64,000 nucleotides of DNA from Solemya velesiana gill symbiont (GCF_002020805.1 NZ_MPRJ01000001.1:22364-86363), one strand, 5' to 3'; shown: positions 1 through 14,738, counted from the first letter of the stretch. The notes: a model not told the origin generated them from the sequence alone. Numbers and translations are program-made.

Positions 1-1
1 C

Positions 2-1270
2 GAGGTGCGTTCTGTACTCCAGTTGCTGGCTGATTTCACTGGCTTCAACTTGGTGACTTCCGATACGGTTACAGGAAACATTACCTTGCGGTTGAAAAAT
101 GTACCCTGGGATCAGGCGCTGGATATCATCCTGAAGGCCCGGGGTCTTTCCATGCGCAAGAACGGTAACGTGGTCCTGATTGCGCCTACTGAGGAAATTG
201 CTGCGCGAGAGAAACTGGAGCTGGAATCCCAGAAACGGATAGAGGAGCTGGCTCCGCTCTATTCCGAGTTTATTCAGCTGAGCTATGCCAAGGCGGAAGA
301 TATCGCGAAGCTGCTGAAAGGTGAAAGCAACCAGTTGCTGAGTCCGGAGAGAGGCAATGTGGCGGTGGATGAGCGGACCAACACCCTGCTGGTACGGGAT
401 ACAGCCGCCAAACTCGAGGATATCAGGCGACTGATATCCAAGCTGGATGTGCCTGTCAGGCAGGTATTGATTGAATCCCGGGTGGTCATTGCCAACGACG
501 ACTTCCTCAACGAGATGGGCGTAAGGCTTGGCTTCAATCGTTCAAACTCCATTCTGGACAATGAAGTGTTGATTGGCGGCGCTCAGCCCGGTCGCCTCGA
601 TGGTACCGCCGACCTTGATACCGGTAAATTCATGGATGAGGGTGCGGGCATCAATACCGGAGGTAAGGAAAACCTCCTGGTGAATCTGCCGGCAGCAAAC
701 GCGCAAAAGCGAGGCGGTGGTTTCAACCTGCTTATCGGCAAGGTTGGTTCATATCTCCTCCAGCTCGAATTGCAGGCGCTGCAACAGGAAGGGCGGGGCG
801 AGATCGTTTCCAGTCCCAGGGTGATTACCTCCGACAAATCTCCTGCAAGCATCAAGCAGGGTGTGGAGATTCCTTACCAGGAGGCCTCTTCCAGCGGTGC
901 TACCAGCGTTTCGTTCAAAGAAGCTGTGCTCAGGCTCGACGTAACGCCTCAGATTACTCCGGATGACCGTGTGATCATGGAGTTGAATATATCTAAGGAT
1001 AATCCCGATTTCTCCAGATCGGTTGGTGGTGTGCCCCCGGTGGATACCAGGGAAATTGATACCACGGTCCTGGTCGACAATGGTGAGACGGTCGTGCTGG
1101 GTGGTGTATTTGAAAAGACCGACTCCAGCAGCATCGAGCGGATTCCTTTCTTTGGCGATCTCCCCTATGTCGGTTTTCTGTTCAAGACAGAGCTGCGGAG
1201 GGATGATAACAAGGAGCTGCTGATCTTTGTGACACCCAAGATCCTGAAGGATTCATTGGGCGCTCGATAA
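2..1270 (+). CDS. pilQ: Type IV pilus secretin PilQ, C-terminal part (5' end outside window)
   Basis: This is the C-terminal 422 codons of the outer-membrane secretin through which type IV pili pass. The frame is open to the left edge, so the gene starts upstream. The first visible residues (EVRSVLQLLADFTGFN) are the typical STN/N0 region of PilQ. A secretin N1-type domain follows (about residues 90-150), then the secretin core with VRQVLIESRVV and the terminal block IPFFGDLPYVGFLFK. The ending KELLIFVTPKIL is diagnostic of PilQ. It is followed by a strong terminator and then aroK, the conserved gammaproteobacterial order. It acts as a multimeric outer-membrane channel with the PilMNOP complex, whose genes should lie upstream of the window. 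Confidence 0.96.
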   Translation, partial: EVRSVLQLLADFTGFNLVTSDTVTGNITLRLKNVPWDQALDIILKARGLSMRKNGNVVLIAPTEEIAAREKLELESQKRIEELAPLYSEFIQLSYAKAEDIAKLLKGESNQLLSPERGNVAVDERTNTLLVRDTAAKLEDIRRLISKLDVPVRQVLIESRVVIANDDFLNEMGVRLGFNRSNSILDNEVLIGGAQPGRLDGTADLDTGKFMDEGAGINTGGKENLLVNLPAANAQKRGGGFNLLIGKVGSYLLQLELQALQQEGRGEIVSSPRVITSDKSPASIKQGVEIPYQEASSSGATSVSFKEAVLRLDVTPQITPDDRVIMELNISKDNPDFSRSVGGVPPVDTREIDTTVLVDNGETVVLGGVFEKTDSSSIERIPFFGDLPYVGFLFKTELRRDDNKELLIFVTPKILKDSLGAR

Positions 1271-1296
1271 CAGGATGTGAATTATCCGAAATTAGA

Positions 1297-1325
1297 GGGC
1301 CTGCCGTTTGGCAGGCCCTTTTTTT
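1297..1325 (+). terminator. Intrinsic terminator after pilQ
   Basis: A perfect 9-bp stem (GGGCCTGCC pairing with GGCAGGCCC) with loop GTTT is followed by seven T residues. It lies 26 bases after the pilQ stop and ends before the preferred aroK start, so it separates the pilus operon from the shikimate genes. Confidence 0.92.
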
Positions 1326-1373
1326 ATCTTTGTTGTTCTTGCCAGCAGCGAAGTTATCTGGCATATCTCCTCT

Positions 1374-1889
1374 ATGACGCGCATTAAGAATATTTTCCTG
1401 GTCGGCCCCATGGGTGCAGGCAAAACAACGATAGGCCGCCAGCTGGCTGAACTGTTGGGCCTGGATTTTGATGACAGCGACAAGGAGTTGCAGCGCAGGA
1501 CCGGCGTTGATATCCCGACTATTTTCGATTTTGAGGGTGAAGATGGGTTCCGGAGGCGCGAAAAAGCGGTCATCGATGAGCTGACCCAGCGCGAAGGGAT
1601 TGTGCTTGCTACCGGTGGTGGTGCGGTTCTTGATCCTGAAAACCGGGGATGGCTTTCGGGGCGTGGGTTTGTCGTCTACCTGTATTGCAGTCCCGAGCAG
1701 CAGTATGAACGCACCTTGCGGGACAGGAGTCGCCCACTACTTCAGACTGAAGATCCACTCTCCAGGCTCAAGGCCCTGATGGAGCAGCGTGATCCGCTCT
1801 ACAGACAAGTCGCTGACATCGTGGTGCAGAGTGAAAAGCGTAGTGCCGCGTCTGTTGCAAAGGAGATCATGCGTAAGATTCAGGAGTGA
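1374..1889 (+). CDS. aroK: Shikimate kinase
   Basis: It phosphorylates shikimate to shikimate 3-phosphate with ATP, in cytosolic aromatic amino acid synthesis. The Walker A loop GPMGAGKTT lies near residues 10-18, and the shikimate-binding DSD/RR and GGGA motifs are present (ATGGGAVL). The length of 171 residues is usual. The frame stays open back to 1308, but that stretch would start inside the pilQ terminator. The ATG at 1374 gives the canonical start MTRIKNIFLVGPMGAGKTT and is preferred. aroB follows 88 bases later, as in most gammaproteobacteria. Confidence 0.96.
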   Translation: MTRIKNIFLVGPMGAGKTTIGRQLAELLGLDFDDSDKELQRRTGVDIPTIFDFEGEDGFRRREKAVIDELTQREGIVLATGGGAVLDPENRGWLSGRGFVVYLYCSPEQQYERTLRDRSRPLLQTEDPLSRLKALMEQRDPLYRQVADIVVQSEKRSAASVAKEIMRKIQE

Positions 1890-1977
1890 CTTGGACAGTT
1901 CAGTGCCGGTTTGAAAAATTGCCGACTGTTGGCGGTTTCATGCGATTTACATTGTTTTTCATGGTTGTTAGCTAAAT

Positions 1978-3069
1978 ATGAGTGCAGATACCCGAATTTT
2001 GAATGTTGACCTGGGGGTCAGAAGTTATCCGATCTATATCGGCTCCGGTCTTTTGGGTGATGCAGAGATCTATCGCCGCCATATCCCGGGGGAGCGGGTG
2101 ATGGTGGTTACGAATGAGACTGTCGGTCCGCTTTATCTGAAGCAGGTACTCGCAGCGCTCGGTGACTACCAGGTGGAGACCGTTGTGCTTCCAGACGGCG
2201 AAAAGTACAAAACCCTGGAGACATGGCAGCGGATTTTCGATGGCCTGTTGGAACGCAGGTTTGACAGGCAGTGTACGGTTTTGGCGCTGGGTGGCGGCGT
2301 GGTTGGCGATATAGCCGGATTTGCGGCTGCCTGCTACCAGCGAGGCGTGCACTTTATCCAGGTGCCGACTACCCTGCTTGCCCAGGTTGACTCGTCAGTG
2401 GGAGGGAAAACCGGGGTAAACCATCCTTTGGGGAAAAACATGATCGGTGCTTTTTATCAGCCCCGGTGTGTCATCGCGGATACGGATTCGCTGAATACCC
2501 TGGATGATCGTCAGCTGTCCGCTGGATTGGCTGAAGTCATAAAATACGGTTTGATCAGCGATTTGCCATTTTTTGAATGGTTGGAGTCCAATATTGAACG
2601 ACTCCTTTCCAGGGAGCCGGAAGCCCTGATTTATGCAATAGAGCGATCCTGTCAGGACAAGGCAGACGTTGTTGCCGCTGATGAGCTTGAAGCCGGGAAG
2701 CGGGCACTGCTCAATTTGGGTCACACGTTCGGGCACGCCATTGAAACCGGTGTCGGTTATGGGGAGTGGCTCCATGGTGAAGCTGTCGCTGCGGGCGTGT
2801 GCATGGCCGGCGAACTCTCGCGACGCCTTGGTTGGTTGTCTGCCGAGAAACTGTACCGCATTGTTGAGCTTGTCAGCAAGGCAAATCTGCCAACAGTGCC
2901 GCCTGAGAATATCGGACGTAGCCAGTTTCTGGAATTGATGGCAGTGGATAAGAAAGTGGTCTCTGGCAAGCTGCGGCTGGTCTTGATGCAGGGATTGGGT
3001 CAGTCCGTTATAACTGGTGATTTTGATACTGCAGAACTGCAGAATACCTTGGATGAATACGGAAGATAG
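1978..3069 (+). CDS. aroB: 3-Dehydroquinate synthase
   Basis: It converts DAHP to 3-dehydroquinate with bound NAD+ and a divalent metal, the second step of the shikimate pathway. The nucleotide-binding segment [13 protein letters not shown], the substrate and metal residues in KYGLI, and the zinc-ligand stretch [12 protein letters not shown] are all present. At 363 residues it is full length. The ATG at 1978 gives [13 protein letters not shown], a normal AroB N-terminus. It stops at TAG (3067-3069), showing that TAG works as an ordinary stop codon here. The next gene begins about 28 bases later and was probably co-transcribed. Confidence 0.97.
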   Translation: MSADTRILNVDLGVRSYPIYIGSGLLGDAEIYRRHIPGERVMVVTNETVGPLYLKQVLAALGDYQVETVVLPDGEKYKTLETWQRIFDGLLERRFDRQCTVLALGGGVVGDIAGFAAACYQRGVHFIQVPTTLLAQVDSSVGGKTGVNHPLGKNMIGAFYQPRCVIADTDSLNTLDDRQLSAGLAEVIKYGLISDLPFFEWLESNIERLLSREPEALIYAIERSCQDKADVVAADELEAGKRALLNLGHTFGHAIETGVGYGEWLHGEAVAAGVCMAGELSRRLGWLSAEKLYRIVELVSKANLPTVPPENIGRSQFLELMAVDKKVVSGKLRLVLMQGLGQSVITGDFDTAELQNTLDEYGR

Positions 3070-3097
3070 AAACCAGGAGCAACAAACTGGCGGAGCT

Positions 3098-4702
3098 ATG
3101 ACTGATTTCGGCCTGAAATCAGAAGAGGACTATTTTTCGCTGCCTGAGCTGGATCAGCGTCTCGATCTGCTGTTTCACCTGGCTGAAAACAGTGACCGTA
3201 TTCCCCTGGTGAGAGGCGGGCAGGGGCTAGGTAAGACGATGATGCTTGACCGGCTTGAGCTGAAAGCGCAGCCGAATTGGCAGATGTGCAGGATTTTAGC
3301 GGATCCGATGCTGCAGCCCGAGCAGTTGTTTGATCGCCTGGGGCTGTGTGTTCAGGCGCTGGAAGGCGTAAGTGTCGATACCTTGGTGCGCCGGTTCGAG
3401 GATCTCCAAAACGAAGGCGTTTTGGTCGTTGTTGCAGTGGATGATGCCCATCTCCTACCGGTATCCACGATTATTGCATTACTGAGGCTTTCCGAGAGGA
3501 GAGTCGGTGAACTCCCGCTTGTTAAGGTGGTTCTGTTTGCGGACCCGGAGATTGATGGACACCTGAAGACACCCCAGATCCAGGCGATGAACCTGCAGTC
3601 ACTGCAGATTCTGGATCTACACCCATTTGATGCGGATCAGGCGAAGGCCTATGTTCAGCATATCCTTGCCGGGCATGGCATGGACCAAACCAGTTTTCCT
3701 GTAAAGGAGCAGGCTGTTGAGCGCCTGATCAAAGAGAGCCGTGGAATACCGTCGATAATTGAAGCCCGTGTTCGTGAGCTGTTGGGTCAAGGACCGGATC
3801 CGGATCTTCCGGAGGCAAAGGCATCAGGGAGGGGGCTCCTTTCGGATTTGTCTGGGCCAGCGCTTATTGGTATTGGCCTGGTAGTCTTGCTCGTTGTGGC
3901 TGCCTTGATATTCCAGGATCACATAAACACACTGTTCGAAGATGAAAAGTTGGCTGAGCAGGTTTTGCCTGAAATCAGCACAGCTAGAGAAAAGGTGGTT
4001 CCCCTGCAGCTTCCCGCAGAAGAGGAGGCAAAGGCCTCGGTTCCGGCCGTCAAGTCGCCCGGTGTTGAAAAGCCGCAGGAGGTGAGCGAGGCAGAGCCGT
4101 CGCGGTCGGTGGATGATGCAGCCACCCCGGTTGTTGCAGATGCGGGATTGAGCCAGGACCAGGAGGGACTGGTAGAGTCCCCGGCGGTGGATGTAGCGTC
4201 CGAGGTGACTGTCTCTGAAGAAGGGGTGAGTGTGCAGCCACAACTCGCTGAAGCAGCCAAGGAATCCCCTTCGGAGGAGGACGCGGGCTCGAGTTCACTG
4301 GCCACCCTTGCGCAAGAGGTTGAAATCAAGGGGCAGGTGACAACAGCTGTAGTCAAACAGGATGTGGCTCCGGCGTCAGCGCTGGTGAGAGAAGCCGGCC
4401 ATGACCCTTACGCCTGGTTCCTGAGGCAGAAGCCAACCGACTATACGCTTCAGCTTGTCGGCCTTGGCAGCGAGGCGGCAGCAAAAAAATTCATTTCAAA
4501 ACATGGTATTACAGGTAGTGGCAGGGTCTTTCGCTCAACCTTGAACGGGCGTCCCTGGTACTCGGTGGTTTACGGGGTATTTGCCAATAGAGAGGCTGCA
4601 GTTAAAGGTCGTGAGCAATTGCCAGCTGGTTTAAACATAAACAAGACCGGCGTCTGGCCCAGATCCTACGCTTCGATTCAGGACACAATCAAAAAACGCT
4701 GA
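3098..4702 (+). CDS. AAA ATPase with C-terminal SPOR domain (DamX-like)
   Basis: This is a bitopic inner-membrane protein of the DamX type, which binds denuded septal peptidoglycan through its SPOR domain. In order it has a cytoplasmic AAA/ExeA-like ATPase region with a Walker A motif (GQGLGKTMM) in the first 50 residues, and an Asp-rich Walker B-like segment (VVVAVDDAHLL). One transmembrane helix follows (ALIGIGLVVLLVVAALIF, about residue 250), then a long acidic, Ala/Glu-rich periplasmic linker and a C-terminal SPOR domain (YTLQLVGLGSE ... VVYGVFANREAA). The position between aroB and gltB matches damX in gammaproteobacteria. The start is uncertain: ATG 3098 has GGAG very close, and ATG 3053, inside aroB, is possible. 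Confidence 0.85.
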   Translation: MTDFGLKSEEDYFSLPELDQRLDLLFHLAENSDRIPLVRGGQGLGKTMMLDRLELKAQPNWQMCRILADPMLQPEQLFDRLGLCVQALEGVSVDTLVRRFEDLQNEGVLVVVAVDDAHLLPVSTIIALLRLSERRVGELPLVKVVLFADPEIDGHLKTPQIQAMNLQSLQILDLHPFDADQAKAYVQHILAGHGMDQTSFPVKEQAVERLIKESRGIPSIIEARVRELLGQGPDPDLPEAKASGRGLLSDLSGPALIGIGLVVLLVVAALIFQDHINTLFEDEKLAEQVLPEISTAREKVVPLQLPAEEEAKASVPAVKSPGVEKPQEVSEAEPSRSVDDAATPVVADAGLSQDQEGLVESPAVDVASEVTVSEEGVSVQPQLAEAAKESPSEEDAGSSSLATLAQEVEIKGQVTTAVVKQDVAPASALVREAGHDPYAWFLRQKPTDYTLQLVGLGSEAAAKKFISKHGITGSGRVFRSTLNGRPWYSVVYGVFANREAAVKGREQLPAGLNINKTGVWPRSYASIQDTIKKR

Positions 4703-4795
4703 AAAGATCCTTTTCCACATTTTTTGATACGAATATTTTTCCCCGATGCGGGTTCAAAAAACTGGCCTGATTGCCAATTCTCCAGTATCCTACGC

Positions 4796-4867
4796 GGTTC
4801 CGTTCGCCGGTTCCGTTCGCCGGTTCCGTTCGCCGGTTCCGTTCGCCGGTTCCGTTCGCCGGTTCCG
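4796..4867. repeat. 13-bp tandem repeat, five full copies plus a partial copy
   Basis: The unit GGTTCCGTTCGCC is repeated exactly five times (4796-4860), followed by the first seven bases of a sixth copy. All copies are identical, which suggests recent expansion or active slippage. The unit length is not a multiple of three, and the array is intergenic between the SPOR protein and gltB, in the probable gltB leader or promoter region. A small GC hairpin (CCCCGG/CCGGGG, 4907-4926) lies between the array and gltB. Confidence 0.95.
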
Positions 4868-4992
4868 GCTGACTTTTGGAAAGCCGAGAATGGGTGGCAT
4901 TGGTGGCCCCGGTTCAATTGCCGGGGTGTGTAGTCCAACAGATAGAAAAAGGTAGGGGTTTCATCCCTGCCTGAAATAAGACGAGGTTTGCG

Positions 4993-9636
<4,644 letters not shown>

Positions 9637-9638
9637 TC

Positions 9639-11090
9639 ATGGGTAAGCCCACAGGTTTCATGGAGTATCCACGCCAGGACCGGAGCTACGCGCCGGTATC
9701 CGACCGGGTCACTCATTATGACGAGTTCAGCATTCCCCTGACCGATGACGAGATGGGTATACAGGGTGCACGCTGCATGGATTGCGGCATTCCCTTCTGC
9801 CACCAGGGGTGTCCGGTCAATAACATCATTCCCGACTGGAACGACCTGGTCTACAAGCAGGACTGGCAGTCGGCTATCGATACGCTGCACTCCACCAACA
9901 ACTTTCCGGAGTTCACCGGTCGTATCTGCCCTGCGCCCTGCCAGGAGGCCTGTACCCTGAATCTTCAGGACGATCCGGTCACCATCAAGAACGTTGAGCT
10001 TTCCATCGTGGAGAAGGCGTGGGAAGAGGGCTGGATCCAGCCCCAGATACCCCGTCACAAGAGCGGCAAGCGTGTTGCTGTGGTGGGATCAGGCCCTGCC
10101 GGCCTGGCAGCTGCCCAGCAGTTGGCCCGTGCCGGTCACTCTGTTGCGGTTTACGAGCGCCAGAACCGCATTGGCGGGCTGTTGCGCTACGGTATTCCCG
10201 ACTTCAAGCTCAACAAGAAAGTGATCGATCGCCGCATGGCACAGATGCGTGCCGAGGGTGTAGAGTTCCACGCCAACACCCATATCGGCGTCAATTTGCC
10301 TGCCAAGAAGCTGTCGGAGGCGTTCGATGCAGTGGTTCTGGCCGGTGGTTCGGAGCAGCCCCGTGATCTGCCGGTGCCCGGTCGTGAACTCAGCGGCGTC
10401 CATTTCGCCATGGACTTCCTGCGCACCAACAGCCGCCGGGTCCAGGGTGACGTGATTCCCGATGAGGAGTTCATCTCTGCTGAAGGCAAGCACGTTGTGG
10501 TCATCGGTGGTGGTGATACCGGCTCCGACTGTATCGGTACCTCTAACCGTCATGGTGCGGTTACCGTCACCCAGATCGAGATCTTGCCCCAGCCCCCAGA
10601 GAAAGAAGAGAAGGGCACCACCTGGCCCTATTGGCCCAACAAGATGCGCACCTCCACCTCCCAGGAAGAGGGATGTGAGCGCATGTGGTGCGTGGCCACC
10701 AAGGAGTTTCTGGACGACGGCAACGGCAATGTGAAAGCAGTGCGCTGCGTAAAGGTCGAGTGGGAAAACGAGGGTGGCAGCTGGAAAATGAACGAGATCG
10801 AAGGCTCAGAGTTCGAACTCAAAGCCGATCTGGTGACCCTGGCCATGGGCTTTGCACACCCTGTTCACGAGGGTATGCTCAAGGAGCTGGCCGTGGACCT
10901 GGATGAGCGCGGCAACGTCAAGGGCGACACCGAGGGTGTTGATGCCTACAAGACCTCCATCGATGGCGTTTTCGCCGCAGGCGACATGCGTCGGGGCCAG
11001 TCCCTGGTGGTCTGGGCGATCCGCGAGGGTCGCCAATGTGCCCGCGCGGTGGATGAGTACCTGATGGGTGTATCCGATCTGCCACGCTGA
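9639..11090 (+). CDS. gltD: Glutamate synthase (NADPH) small subunit
   Basis: This flavoprotein passes electrons from NADPH via FAD and iron-sulfur clusters to GltB. The N-terminal cysteine clusters [14 protein letters not shown] and CPAPCQEAC supply the 4Fe-4S ligands. The FAD-binding motif [10 protein letters not shown] is near residue 150 and the NADPH-binding motif GGGDTGSDC near 290. The C-terminal FAD segment [13 protein letters not shown] is present. At 483 residues it is normal length. It starts three bases after the gltB stop, so the pair is translationally coupled. A strong terminator follows. Confidence 0.98.
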   Translation: MGKPTGFMEYPRQDRSYAPVSDRVTHYDEFSIPLTDDEMGIQGARCMDCGIPFCHQGCPVNNIIPDWNDLVYKQDWQSAIDTLHSTNNFPEFTGRICPAPCQEACTLNLQDDPVTIKNVELSIVEKAWEEGWIQPQIPRHKSGKRVAVVGSGPAGLAAAQQLARAGHSVAVYERQNRIGGLLRYGIPDFKLNKKVIDRRMAQMRAEGVEFHANTHIGVNLPAKKLSEAFDAVVLAGGSEQPRDLPVPGRELSGVHFAMDFLRTNSRRVQGDVIPDEEFISAEGKHVVVIGGGDTGSDCIGTSNRHGAVTVTQIEILPQPPEKEEKGTTWPYWPNKMRTSTSQEEGCERMWCVATKEFLDDGNGNVKAVRCVKVEWENEGGSWKMNEIEGSEFELKADLVTLAMGFAHPVHEGMLKELAVDLDERGNVKGDTEGVDAYKTSIDGVFAAGDMRRGQSLVVWAIREGRQCARAVDEYLMGVSDLPR

Positions 11091-11105
11091 TTGGTATCGA
11101 ACGGG

Positions 11106-11133
11106 AATGGCGGCTTCGGTCGCCATTTCTTTT
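11106..11133 (+). terminator. Intrinsic terminator after gltBD
   Basis: The stem AATGGCGGC pairs with GTCGCCATT around a TTCG tetraloop and is followed by TCTTTT. It begins 15 bases after the gltD stop and separates gltBD from hemE. Confidence 0.88.
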
Positions 11134-11169
11134 GCATAAGAATAATTAGTCACTACCGGGGATATTTCT

Positions 11170-12240
11170 GTGAGCGAACTGAAGAACGATCGTTTCCTTC
11201 GCGCCCTGATGCGCGAACCTGTTGATATGACCCCTGTCTGGATGATGCGCCAGGCCGGGCGTTACCTGCCCGAGTACCGGGCCACCCGCGCCAAGGCGGG
11301 CAGCTTCATGGATCTGTGCAAGAGCCCGGAACTTGCCTGCGAAGTCACCATTCAGCCCCTGGATCGTTTCTCCCTGGATGCGGCGATTCTCTTTTCCGAT
11401 ATCCTCACCATCCCCGACGCCATGGGCCTGGGTCTCTACTTCACCGAGGGCGAGGGTCCCAGGTTTGAGCGTCCGATTCGCGATGCTGCAGGTGTGGAGG
11501 CACTGGGTGTACCCGATCCGGAGGGTGAACTGAAATACGTGATGAATGCGGTACGCACCATCCGCCGGGAGCTGGACGGGCGTGTGCCCCTGATCGGCTT
11601 CTCAGGCAGCCCGTGGACCCTGGCCACCTACATGGTGGAGGGTGGTGGCACCAAGAACTTCGCCCAGGTGAAGGGCATGATGTTCGATCGCCCCGATCTT
11701 ATGTATGCCTTGCTGGAGAAGACTGCAGACTCCGTCATCGCCTATCTCAATGCACAGGTCGCTGCCGGTGCCCAGGCTTTGATGATTTTCGATACCTGGG
11801 GTGGCGTATTGAGTCCCAGCGACTACAAGCAGTTCTCCCTGGACTACATGCAACGCATCGTCGAGGGACTGACCCGCGAGAGTGAAGGACGCAAGGTACC
11901 TGTCATCCTCTTCACCAAGGGGGGCGGCCAGTGGCTGCAGATGATGGCCGATACCGGCTGTGACGGCCTGGGTGTGGACTGGACTACCGACCTGGCGGAT
12001 GCCAGAGCAAGGGTTCAGGACAAGGTGGCCCTGCAGGGCAATATCGATCCCTGCATTCTCTATGCATCACCCGAGCGAATCCGCGACGAGGTGGGGCGTG
12101 TGCTCGCCAGTTATGGCAAGGGCACGGGGCACGTCTTCAACCTGGGGCACGGTATTCATCCTAATGTGAATCCGGAGCATGCCGGTGCCCTGGTGGATGC
12201 GGTGCACGAGTTGAGCGTGCCTTATCACGCAGAAGGCTGA
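11170..12240 (+). CDS. hemE: Uroporphyrinogen decarboxylase
   Basis: It decarboxylates the four acetate side chains of uroporphyrinogen III to give coproporphyrinogen III in cytosolic haem synthesis. The N-terminal signature [16 protein letters not shown] is complete, including the substrate-binding Arg residues. The catalytic Asp lies in [14 protein letters not shown], and [17 protein letters not shown] is also diagnostic. It is 356 residues, full length. The start is GTG at 11170, giving [17 protein letters not shown], which aligns with the usual start. The next gene begins 11 bases downstream. Confidence 0.98.
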   Translation: MSELKNDRFLRALMREPVDMTPVWMMRQAGRYLPEYRATRAKAGSFMDLCKSPELACEVTIQPLDRFSLDAAILFSDILTIPDAMGLGLYFTEGEGPRFERPIRDAAGVEALGVPDPEGELKYVMNAVRTIRRELDGRVPLIGFSGSPWTLATYMVEGGGTKNFAQVKGMMFDRPDLMYALLEKTADSVIAYLNAQVAAGAQALMIFDTWGGVLSPSDYKQFSLDYMQRIVEGLTRESEGRKVPVILFTKGGGQWLQMMADTGCDGLGVDWTTDLADARARVQDKVALQGNIDPCILYASPERIRDEVGRVLASYGKGTGHVFNLGHGIHPNVNPEHAGALVDAVHELSVPYHAEG

Positions 12241-12251
12241 ACGGCCGGTCT

Positions 12252-13118
12252 ATGAAAATTGCACAGCTCGGTCTTGGCCTGATGGGTATCCCCATCGCCT
12301 TGAGGCTGCAGCAGCAGGGGTTCGACATCACCGGCTGGAACCGGGGTGGCGAGCAGCTGGAGCGGGCGGCAGAGCAGGGGTTGGCGGTCAGTCGTGATCT
12401 TGCGGCAGCCGTGGGCGCTGCTGATCTCCTGGTCCTGACCCTGAGCGACAAGAAGGCCATTGAGGGTGTGCTTTTTTCCACAGGCAGCAAGCTGTCCCTG
12501 GCCGGGAAACGGGTGCTGCAAATGGGCACCATTGGGCTGGCAGAGAGCCGGGAGATCGCAGCCCGTTGTGAAGCGGCTGGCGCGCGCTACCTGGAAGCCC
12601 CGGTGCTGGGCAGTATCCCTGAGGCCAAGGCCGGCACACTGATCATCATGGCCGGAGGCGATGCCGCGGACTACGACGCCTGCCTGCCCCTGCTCGAGGC
12701 CCTGGGCCAGGCACCTGAACGGGTTGGGGCTGTGGGACAGGGTGCGGCCCTGAAGTTGGCCATGAACCAGCTGATTGCCTCCCTTACCACCGGCTTCTCT
12801 CTCAGTTTGGGTCTTGTTCGTTCCGAAGGGCTGGATGTGGAGCGTTTCATGGCGCTGCTGCGCACCAGCGCCCTCTATGCGCCGACTTTCGACAAGAAGC
12901 TCGGCAAGATGATGACCCACGATTACGCCAATCCCAACTTTCCACTGAAGCACCTGATCAAGGATGTGGATCTCTTTACCCGGGTGGCCCGGGAGTGCGG
13001 TATCGATCCCTCGGTGCCCGAGGCCCTCTCTGCCCAATTGGAGAAGGGGCGCGACATGGGGCTGGCGGACGAGGATTACTCTGCGCTTTGTGAATCGGTG
13101 AATCCTCAACGGGACTAG
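12252..13118 (+). CDS. NAD(P)-dependent beta-hydroxyacid dehydrogenase (3-hydroxyisobutyrate / glyoxylate reductase family)
   Basis: This is a 6-phosphogluconate-dehydrogenase-like oxidoreductase. The Rossmann motif GLGLMGIPIA lies at residues 7-16. The substrate motif near 120 is LEAPVLGS, and the catalytic Lys is in GQGAALKLAMNQ, about residue 170. At 288 residues it is typical of the family. Substrate cannot be read from sequence: candidates are tartronate semialdehyde, 3-hydroxyisobutyrate, succinic semialdehyde or glyoxylate. It lies 11 bases after hemE and 15 bases before the DUF2058 gene, so the three may share a transcript. It stops at TAG. Confidence 0.85.
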   Translation: MKIAQLGLGLMGIPIALRLQQQGFDITGWNRGGEQLERAAEQGLAVSRDLAAAVGAADLLVLTLSDKKAIEGVLFSTGSKLSLAGKRVLQMGTIGLAESREIAARCEAAGARYLEAPVLGSIPEAKAGTLIIMAGGDAADYDACLPLLEALGQAPERVGAVGQGAALKLAMNQLIASLTTGFSLSLGLVRSEGLDVERFMALLRTSALYAPTFDKKLGKMMTHDYANPNFPLKHLIKDVDLFTRVARECGIDPSVPEALSAQLEKGRDMGLADEDYSALCESVNPQRD

Positions 13119-13133
13119 GACTCGGAGCAGATT

Positions 13134-13673
13134 ATGGGTAGCTCATTGCAGGATCAATTGCTGAAGGCTGGTCTGACGGACCAGAAGAAAGTCAACAAAG
13201 CGAAAAAGGCGAAACAGCAGAAAGAGAAGGCCCAGCGTCACAGCAAACAGAAACAGGTTGATGAGTCGACCCGGCGTGCCCGGGAGATTGCCGCCGAGGC
13301 CGCCCAGCGTGATCGTGAGCTCAACCGCCAGAAGCAGCAATCCGCCGAAGCGAAGGCGATTGCAGCCCAGGTCCGTCAACTGATCGAGATGAACCGACTG
13401 TCCCTGGACGAGGGTGAACAGGCGTACAATTTCAGTGATGGCAACAAGGTTCAGCGTATCCATGTGACCGAAGCAATTCACCGCCAGTTGAGCAGGGGCC
13501 GGCTGGCCATTGTCAAACTGGATGGCCGATACGAAGTGGTACCGGCGGGTGCGGCTGAGAAGATCGGCGATCGTTCGGCGGAGAGCGTCATCGTCTGCAA
13601 CGAGCCGGAAACCGAGGATGATTCGGATGATCCGTATGCAGATTTCAAGATACCCGATGACCTGATGTGGTAA
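13134..13673 (+). CDS. DUF2058 family protein (YaiL-like)
   Basis: This is a 179-residue cytosolic protein of the DUF2058/YaiL family. The signature start is GSSLQDQLLKAGL. A strongly basic, coiled-coil-prone Lys/Gln-rich segment covers about residues 18-85, and a compact C-terminal domain (FNFSDG-like YNFSDGNKVQRIHV) follows. An acidic tail ends in DFKIPDDLMW. E. coli YaiL has been annotated as a nucleoprotein, but no biochemical role is firmly established. A GGAG-like ribosome-binding site precedes ATG 13134. Confidence 0.85.
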   Translation: MGSSLQDQLLKAGLTDQKKVNKAKKAKQQKEKAQRHSKQKQVDESTRRAREIAAEAAQRDRELNRQKQQSAEAKAIAAQVRQLIEMNRLSLDEGEQAYNFSDGNKVQRIHVTEAIHRQLSRGRLAIVKLDGRYEVVPAGAAEKIGDRSAESVIVCNEPETEDDSDDPYADFKIPDDLMW

Positions 13674-13804
13674 AAAACCGTTGAGGCCCTGCTAACAGAT
13701 AGTGCGGGGCTCCAATCAAATAATCTGAAACCTGTAAGCCTGTTGTATTTCAGCTAATCGCCACTATCTTTCTCCAAAGCGTTGTTTTTGTCGGAGAGAT
13801 GTCC

Positions 13805-14689
13805 ATGACCCGCATATTACTGTTTCTCGCTACCAATGCCGCAATCCTGGTGGTGATAAGCCTGACCTTCCACATTCTCGGTATCGAAGGCCTCCTGCAG
13901 AGCAACCAGGTGGATCTGAATCTCAATGCCCTGTTGGTGATGTCGGCGGTGATCGGTTTCAGTGGTTCCCTCCTGTCGCTTTTCATCTCCAAGTGGATGG
14001 CCAAGCGAAGCATGGGGGTTCACGTGATCGAATCCCCGGCCACATCCACGGAAAACTGGTTGGTGAACACGGTGCGCCGCCAGGCCGAACAGGCAGGCAT
14101 CGGCATGCCCGAGGTGGGCATCTTCAACTCCCCTGAGCCCAATGCCTTCGCCACCGGCTGGAATCGCAACAATGCCCTGGTGGCAGTCAGTGCCGGCCTG
14201 CTGCAGCATATGAACCAGGATGAAGTGGAGGCGGTGCTGGCCCACGAGGTGAGTCATGTGGCCAATGGCGACATGGTGACCCTGGCTCTGATCCAGGGGG
14301 TTGTGAATACTTTCGTGGTGTTCCTGTCGCGGGTGATCGGCCACGTTGTGGGCCGGGTGGTGTTCAAAACAGAGCGTGGCTATGGCCCCGCCTACTACAT
14401 CACGGCGATTGTGGCAGAGCTGGTACTGGCATTTCTGGCCAGTGCTATTGTCATGTGGTTTTCCAGGCGCAGGGAGTACCGGGCGGATGCCGGTGGGGCG
14501 CAGCTCGCCGGGCGGGGCAAGATAATCTCTGCCCTGCAGCGTCTCCAGTCGATGCATGAGCCCCATGCGCTTCCCGATCAGTTCGCGGCCTTCGGTATTG
14601 CCGGCGGACTGGGGGACGGCCTGAAGCGCCTGTTCATGAGCCACCCGCCCCTGAATGAGCGTATTGCCGCGCTGCAGGCGCAAGGCTAG
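13805..14689 (+). CDS. htpX: Membrane-bound zinc metalloprotease HtpX
   Basis: This M48-family inner-membrane protease degrades damaged membrane proteins alongside FtsH. Two N-terminal helices cover about residues 4-24 and 35-55. The zinc-binding motif HEVSH is in VLAHEVSHVANGD (about residue 140), and two further helices and the third zinc ligand Glu region (RRREYRADAGGA) follow. The length of 294 residues is usual. An ATG at 13799 is in frame, but GGAG at 13793-13796 is better spaced for ATG 13805, and MTRILLFLATN is the canonical HtpX start. It stops at TAG. Confidence 0.95.
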   Translation: MTRILLFLATNAAILVVISLTFHILGIEGLLQSNQVDLNLNALLVMSAVIGFSGSLLSLFISKWMAKRSMGVHVIESPATSTENWLVNTVRRQAEQAGIGMPEVGIFNSPEPNAFATGWNRNNALVAVSAGLLQHMNQDEVEAVLAHEVSHVANGDMVTLALIQGVVNTFVVFLSRVIGHVVGRVVFKTERGYGPAYYITAIVAELVLAFLASAIVMWFSRRREYRADAGGAQLAGRGKIISALQRLQSMHEPHALPDQFAAFGIAGGLGDGLKRLFMSHPPLNERIAALQAQG

Positions 14690-14738
14690 GATGACGCCGT
14701 AAGCTGGATTACAGCGCAGCTATTCCACTGAAAAGACC

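Noticed and set aside
1308..1373. Longer aroK start at 1308
   Set aside because: It would begin inside the pilQ terminator and add 22 residues not seen in shikimate kinases.
4796..4867. Tandem repeat considered as a CRISPR array
   Set aside because: The units are directly adjacent with no spacers, and no cas genes are present.
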